Assembly (NCBI GenBank): GCA_964625775.1
Contig: CAZVEH010000043.1
Span: 1 to 19,110 of the forward strand
Source: GCA-2786165 sp964625775
GTDB taxonomy: Bacteria; Pseudomonadota; Gammaproteobacteria; Legionellales; Legionellaceae
Direction: 5' to 3'
Length of the DNA: 19,110 nucleotides
Position 1 is the stretch's first letter, and each line of letters begins with the position of its first letter. Of the stretch, positions 15,529 through 19,110 are shown piece by piece. Below the pieces are notes generated by a model. It had not been told where the DNA came from. It worked only from the letters and a program-made list of their open reading frames with translations, and searched no databases. A program made the position numbers and the translations under genes.

Positions 15529-17190
15529 ATGAAGAGTAGATTACGGAAGGCATTGTTTTATACCCTGGCTGTGTTTTTTTTGATATCTTGTTCTCAGAGA
15601 ATGAACAATTTCAACTCGATAAAACAACAAACAGATAAAGAAGTTGCTGCTGCAAAAGGGATTGCCCTGATGAGCAAAGGGCAATATAGTAAAGCCAGGC
15701 AGTATTTTTCTGGAATCCTCAAAAACGATCCCAAAGAATGCCATGTTCATTTTTTGAACGCTCTTTCTTATCAATTAGAAGGTAAAGGCTCCAATTATCG
15801 GATGCTTGACCTTGCTTCAGTGGGTTATCAATCCGCTATTAAATTTTGTCCCAAAGAACCTTGGCCGTATTACTATCTGGGGCTTATAAACCACCAAAAG
15901 AAGCAATATGATCAAGCAGAAGCCAATTTTGCACTTGCAATGCAATTAGGTACAAAGAAAGACAGTGAATTGTTTTTTAATGCTTTTATTCTGAGTGCAA
16001 AAAGAAATAATGATAGACGCAGTATTGAGCTTCTGATTGAACAACTTGAAAAAATTGATCCTCGTGCTCCTTTGATTAAGAGTCTGAAGAAAATTTTATC
16101 AAAAATGCCTGTTCAGAAAAAGCCAGTTTATTCAGAGGGCAAAGTGTCTGAGGAGCGGGGCGAAGGGCCTGTTCGTTCTAACCCACCTCCCCAATTCTCT
16201 TCGGACCATAAACAAGTTTTTGTTGATGTGGTGTTTATTCTTTCTAGAGAAATCAACGAAGAAACCAGAGGGGTAAATTTATTAAACGGTTTACAGTTGC
16301 AATATGGTACAAATACTGCCACGTCTCAGTTTGGCACTAATACCTGGAAACAATACGCTGATGCACTCAATGCCAACCCTGTTTTAGGTAGTTCAGGAGG
16401 TAACCCCGCGTTAGCTTACTCAAGCTTGATCACTCAAACCATCGCCATTCCTACGTTGACTTACAATTTAAATATTTTTAATAGTCAGGCAGAGAATGAC
16501 CAAGTTTTATCCAGGCCTACTTTATTGGCTCGAGATGGTGTTTTGTCAAATTATTTTTCAGGGCTGCAGGTATTGTTAGGTGTATCTGGATTAAATGCGG
16601 GCCAGGTACAAGTCATACCGTTAGGTTTGAACTTAAAAATAATGCCAAAATTTCGAAAAGATGGTTCTATCAATATGGATATCGATTTTTCGCGAGAAGT
16701 CCTGACAAAATCTGCTACTGTGGGGAGTTTTGCAACGTCAGCTACGGCTTTAAAAGAAACGACTCATACAACGGCTAACATTCACTTTGGGGAAACAGTG
16801 ATTCTTAGCGCGCTATCTGAAACGTTAAATTCTTTTGCAAGCGATAAAACCCCAGGATTAGGGGATACACCTTTGATTCGACTAGGCTTTAGCCGAAGAG
16901 GACTGGTAAAACAAAACACTTCTTTTCTTATTTTAATTACGCCTCACCCCTCTATAGCGTTTCGAGATAGGCAAAAAAGTGCGATATTGGATGAGCGCAG
17001 TCAGCTTGCCATGCTTTCTGAGTATGTGAATCAAAATATTAATCCAACCAGTAACTTGGCGACTATTGTAAATCATCTTAAGTTCTTAACCGTATACACT
17101 GAAAACAAAGTGATTTATCATCGTTTTTATGATCAGAAGTATATCGATCGTGCTGTCCAGACACATTTCCAAGCCATGGAGTCATTTTAA
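15529..17190 (+). CDS. TPR-secretin fusion lipoprotein (outer-membrane channel)
   Basis: Secretins form ring-shaped outer-membrane channels for type II/III secretion, type IV pili and filamentous phage. From the ATG at 15529 (553 aa) the protein starts with a lipoprotein signal: KSRLRK, a hydrophobic core, and lipobox LISC with Cys21. A TPR-like region follows (about 39-190), then a Pro/Ser/Glu-rich linker (about 193-228), then the secretin core (about 229-473). The core begins VFVDVVFILSREIN and contains QVLSRPTLLARDG and the hallmark TPGLGDTPLI followed by FLILITP (VPGLGDIPLIG...LlIlITP in relatives). About 80 residues follow. The N0/N1 domains of GspD/PilQ are not apparent; TPRs take their place. 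Upstream ATGs at 15493 and 15511 would only lengthen the signal n-region. It is first in a four-gene operon, 20 bp before the next gene. Confidence 0.87.
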   Translation: MKSRLRKALFYTLAVFFLISCSQRMNNFNSIKQQTDKEVAAAKGIALMSKGQYSKARQYFSGILKNDPKECHVHFLNALSYQLEGKGSNYRMLDLASVGYQSAIKFCPKEPWPYYYLGLINHQKKQYDQAEANFALAMQLGTKKDSELFFNAFILSAKRNNDRRSIELLIEQLEKIDPRAPLIKSLKKILSKMPVQKKPVYSEGKVSEERGEGPVRSNPPPQFSSDHKQVFVDVVFILSREINEETRGVNLLNGLQLQYGTNTATSQFGTNTWKQYADALNANPVLGSSGGNPALAYSSLITQTIAIPTLTYNLNIFNSQAENDQVLSRPTLLARDGVLSNYFSGLQVLLGVSGLNAGQVQVIPLGLNLKIMPKFRKDGSINMDIDFSREVLTKSATVGSFATSATALKETTHTTANIHFGETVILSALSETLNSFASDKTPGLGDTPLIRLGFSRRGLVKQNTSFLILITPHPSIAFRDRQKSAILDERSQLAMLSEYVNQNINPTSNLATIVNHLKFLTVYTENKVIYHRFYDQKYIDRAVQTHFQAMESF

Positions 17191-17210
17191 AGATAACTAG
17201 GAGAAAAGCG

Positions 17211-17771
17211 ATGTTTCGTTTTGGTTGGATAGTGTTGTTGCAACTTTTATTGAGTCCTATTCTTTCAGCCAGCCCAACGAGCAAATGCCTTGAAGGCATT
17301 CCAGATGATGAAAATTGGATTGTTTCTGGGAGTACATTACACAATACTGTACAATGCCTAGAGAACACGATTTCTCTTAGAAAACCACCTGAAGCAGCAG
17401 CGCTCAGTGTGACTCTTGGAGAAATGATTCCTGTCATTAAATATGATAGTGCATCTTATATTCAGCCGAATGTATTTAAGAATGCTGATACAGTTTCTAC
17501 GCTTTATATTCAATTTATCACTCAGATCAAACAAGAAAAAATAATTACCCTTACTTTTATGGATGATGCGACTCAAAAAGTCTTTGAGCTTACTTTAAAA
17601 TCGAAAGATAAAGCAAAAGAAAAAATTGAACTGAGTCAGATAAAACAATTGCCTAAAACATACGCGGGGTATATCTTGATTCATTGCGCATCTGAATCAG
17701 TATTTGAGCCGTTGGTACCCATTATTTACTCCATTAATTCTAAAAACAATCAGTCCAAACCAGATATGTAA
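17211..17771 (+). CDS. Secreted/periplasmic protein of unknown family (186 aa)
   Basis: I do not recognise the family. The N-terminus is a clear Sec signal peptide (FRFGWIVLLQLLLSPILSA, cleavage near residue 20-22). The mature part of about 165 residues has cysteines at 26 and 49 and a third near residue 165, alternating beta-like stretches (about 85-135) and a Lys-rich central segment. It ends in a polar tail. An AGGAG about eight bases before the ATG sets the start. It lies 20 bp after the secretin gene and 15 bp before the beta-barrel gene, so all are probably co-transcribed. A periplasmic partner of the secretin, a pilotin-like factor or an exported substrate are all possible. Confidence 0.82.
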   Translation: MFRFGWIVLLQLLLSPILSASPTSKCLEGIPDDENWIVSGSTLHNTVQCLENTISLRKPPEAAALSVTLGEMIPVIKYDSASYIQPNVFKNADTVSTLYIQFITQIKQEKIITLTFMDDATQKVFELTLKSKDKAKEKIELSQIKQLPKTYAGYILIHCASESVFEPLVPIIYSINSKNNQSKPDM

Positions 17772-17786
17772 CAGGGAGTTGCTCAC

Positions 17787-18557
17787 ATGTGGATTTTTTT
17801 TCTAGTCAAACCAGCATATCAGCGTTCTACTCGCAAAAAACAGAACAAAAGATTGTCCGCATTGCTTATGACGGTAGTTTGTTTCTTTGGCCAGACAGCT
17901 TATGGTGCAACCGCTCCTTCATCGCAGCGAGGTGCTTTATTTGATGTTACCCTGTTCCAGGGCAACTTGGGATGGGCTGATTTTACGGCATCCAACACCA
18001 CGCTCAACGCACTTGAGCCTAGTTTACGTTATAACGCTAAATTTATTGGCTCTGGAGCACATGCAGCTATAAGCCTGGTTGACCTAAATCGTTTACAAAC
18101 CTACCTGGTGGGTGGGCGTTTTGGAGCGCAAGTATTTTCAAACGCATCAGGCGTTGCTAGCATCCCAAGGCAACCGATTACCGCCAATACTCGAACTTAT
18201 ATCCTCACGCGGACAGAAGGTATTTTTGCAGATTTTATACTAGCAAAATCAAATGAAAAACGCCCTGTTTATGTGTATGGATTTGCAGGTCTTGGGTACG
18301 ATCGTTATATGTTAAAAGGATATCAACCTCGACTTGCAGATGAATTACCCAGGCTGGACACTAAAGACTTGGAGTGGACTTTTGCTGGGCGGGTTGGAGC
18401 TGGGTTGGGGTATAAACTTACAGAGAACTATACCGTTGGCATAGAATACACCTATCTTTTTGGCCAAAGTTTTGAGCCTAGTTCTGGAACAGTTTTTCCA
18501 GGAAAAGATCATGGTTCTACAATTGACGCCACGTTCAGCGTTCTGATTGGCTGGTAA
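17787..18557 (+). CDS. Predicted outer-membrane beta-barrel protein (OmpA/OmpW-like size)
   Basis: The 256-residue protein has an unusually long N-region (MWIFFLVKPAY, then basic RKKQNKR), then a signal core and a cleavage site near AYG-A (about residue 41). The mature part of about 215 residues shows alternating amphipathic strands ending in aromatic residues, such as PVYVYGFAGLGYDRYML, then WTFAGRVGAGLGYKL, then YTVGIEYTYLFGQ, and a last strand STIDATFSVLIGW. This suits a small, probably eight-stranded barrel. The terminal residue is Trp rather than the usual Phe. AGGGAG about nine bases upstream supports the ATG used. It is 15 bp from the gene before and 13 bp from the gene after. The function is unknown; a surface protein working with the secretin is one option. 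Confidence 0.82.
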   Translation: MWIFFLVKPAYQRSTRKKQNKRLSALLMTVVCFFGQTAYGATAPSSQRGALFDVTLFQGNLGWADFTASNTTLNALEPSLRYNAKFIGSGAHAAISLVDLNRLQTYLVGGRFGAQVFSNASGVASIPRQPITANTRTYILTRTEGIFADFILAKSNEKRPVYVYGFAGLGYDRYMLKGYQPRLADELPRLDTKDLEWTFAGRVGAGLGYKLTENYTVGIEYTYLFGQSFEPSSGTVFPGKDHGSTIDATFSVLIGW

Positions 18558-18570
18558 TCTCGGAGAAAAT

Positions 18571-18801
18571 ATGAATTATCAAACGATACGTGCGATTGTT
18601 TTCAAGTTGGTCTGTGTATGCTGTATAACGTGTTCAACTGCGGTTATGGCAGATGTTTGCGGCGACGATTTTTGCTCGCGTCGCTGTGACGATAGTGGTG
18701 CATGCGGCTCCTTTCTTTTTACAGATGAAGATGATAATAACTGCTCTTGTGAGTGCCAAGCAGCCTGTTCGCCACAAGAGTATGGATCTGTGTTACCTTG
18801 A
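18571..18801 (+). CDS. Small acidic cysteine-rich secreted peptide (76 aa)
   Basis: No family recognised. The ATG at 18571 has a GGAGA six bases upstream, better placed than the in-frame ATG at 18547, which lies inside the previous gene. Residues 1-27 are a signal peptide (basic start, core containing Cys15, 17, 18 and 21, cleavage after AVMA). The mature peptide is about 49 residues with eight cysteines at 30, 35, 39, 45, 58, 60, 62 and 66, in the spacing C-x4-C-x3-C-x5-C-x12-C-x-C-x-C-x3-C. It is strongly acidic (11 Asp/Glu against 2 Arg). This suggests up to four disulfides formed after export, or a metal-binding role. It is the last gene of the secretin operon, 13 bp after the beta-barrel gene. 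Confidence 0.75.
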   Translation: MNYQTIRAIVFKLVCVCCITCSTAVMADVCGDDFCSRRCDDSGACGSFLFTDEDDNNCSCECQAACSPQEYGSVLP

Positions 18802-18851
18802 ATAGCGTTTGAGTTCAGGACAAAATCATACTTTGATTGCATCTAATGTGT

Positions 18852-18935
18852 GTCATTCCGCACAGGCGGGAATATATCTCCAAACTTGTTCATCACTTTG
18901 CCCCGAAAATAGATTTCCGCCTGAGCGGGAATGAC
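18852..18935. repeat. Inverted repeat pair of GTCATTCC type
   Basis: GTCATTCCGCACAGGCGGGA (18852-18871) and the segment 18909-18935, whose reverse complement begins GTCATTCCCGCTCAGGCGG, are inverted copies of one short repeat, about 30 bases apart. Each unit is itself palindromic (TTCCGC...GCGGGAA). The pair lies 50 bases after the last gene of the secretin operon and could form its 3' hairpin. The 18802-19110 stretch otherwise holds no gene I can support. Confidence 0.72.
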
Positions 18936-19041
18936 AGAATTTAAACAGTTTTTATACCCATACCGATGCGATTTGGCCTCAATAGAGCTAAAAAAACTTC
19001 CCTCTCGTGTAAGACCTATAACATTCAAAGTAACTCCCCAC

Positions 19042-19071
19042 GTCATCCCGAGCGGAGCGAGGGATCTCCTG
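19042..19071 (+). repeat. Dispersed palindromic repeat, single copy (GTCATCCCGAGC type)
   Basis: GTCATCCCGAGCGGAGCGAG followed by GGATCTCCTG is the same family as the inverted pair at 4133-4197, sharing the GTC..TCC.GAGC start and the GATCTCCTG end. A partner may lie past the window edge. Confidence 0.65.
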
Positions 19072-19110
19072 TCGTGTGGCACAATTTTTAAAGAATCGAT
19101 TGATACAAGT

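Noticed and set aside
18547..18570. Longer start for the cysteine-rich peptide
   Set aside because: It lies inside the previous gene; the ATG at 18571 has a well-spaced GGAGA and gives a normal signal peptide.
18843..19082. Minus-strand 79-codon frame at the window end
   Set aside because: It is made up of two dispersed palindromic repeat families; the reading frame is a by-product.

Overview
The window looks like the chromosome of a gammaproteobacterium, with moderate to low GC by eye. It holds the 3' end of a 5S rRNA gene and a set of housekeeping genes (rsgA, cca, orn, queH, hemCDXY, uvrD) whose proteins match the gammaproteobacterial families closely in length and motif position. Two proteins carry C-terminal tails of the kind seen on Dot/Icm (type IVB) substrates, and the intergenic palindromes include a GTAG-headed REP type. 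Together these suggest, without proving, a member of the Legionellales or a related host-associated lineage.

Layout: 1-89 is the 5S rRNA tail and its terminator, so an rRNA operon ends here. 168-2753 (+) is a large protein of unknown function with a Ser/Thr-rich tail. 2777-3970 (-) is a BenE-type transporter. 3971-4252 holds a dispersed palindromic repeat. 4253-5254 (-) is rsgA, divergent from the tightly coupled (+) cluster cca-orn-queH (5297-7742). 7822-11789 (-) is the haem operon hemC-hemD-hemX-hemY, with overlapping genes. 11790-12093 holds the hemC promoter, two inverted REP elements and a strong hairpin. 12094-12687 (-) is a small TPR protein. 12824-14983 (+) is uvrD, followed by a convincing intrinsic terminator that may also serve a small (-) orphan ORF at 15031-15315.

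15529-18801 (+) is the least ordinary part. Four closely spaced genes encode a lipoprotein that fuses TPR repeats to a secretin channel domain, a secreted protein of unknown family, a predicted outer-membrane beta-barrel, and a very small, acidic, eight-cysteine secreted peptide. No inner-membrane platform, ATPase or pilin gene lies in the window. This looks like a compact cell-envelope or export operon whose function I cannot name. The last 300 bases hold only dispersed inverted repeats.

The housekeeping genes fall into three functional groups: RNA maturation and turnover (RsgA in 30S maturation, Cca in tRNA 3' ends, Orn in degradation of oligoribonucleotides, QueH in queuosine modification of tRNA), tetrapyrrole synthesis (HemC, HemD, plus membrane proteins HemX and HemY), and DNA repair (UvrD).
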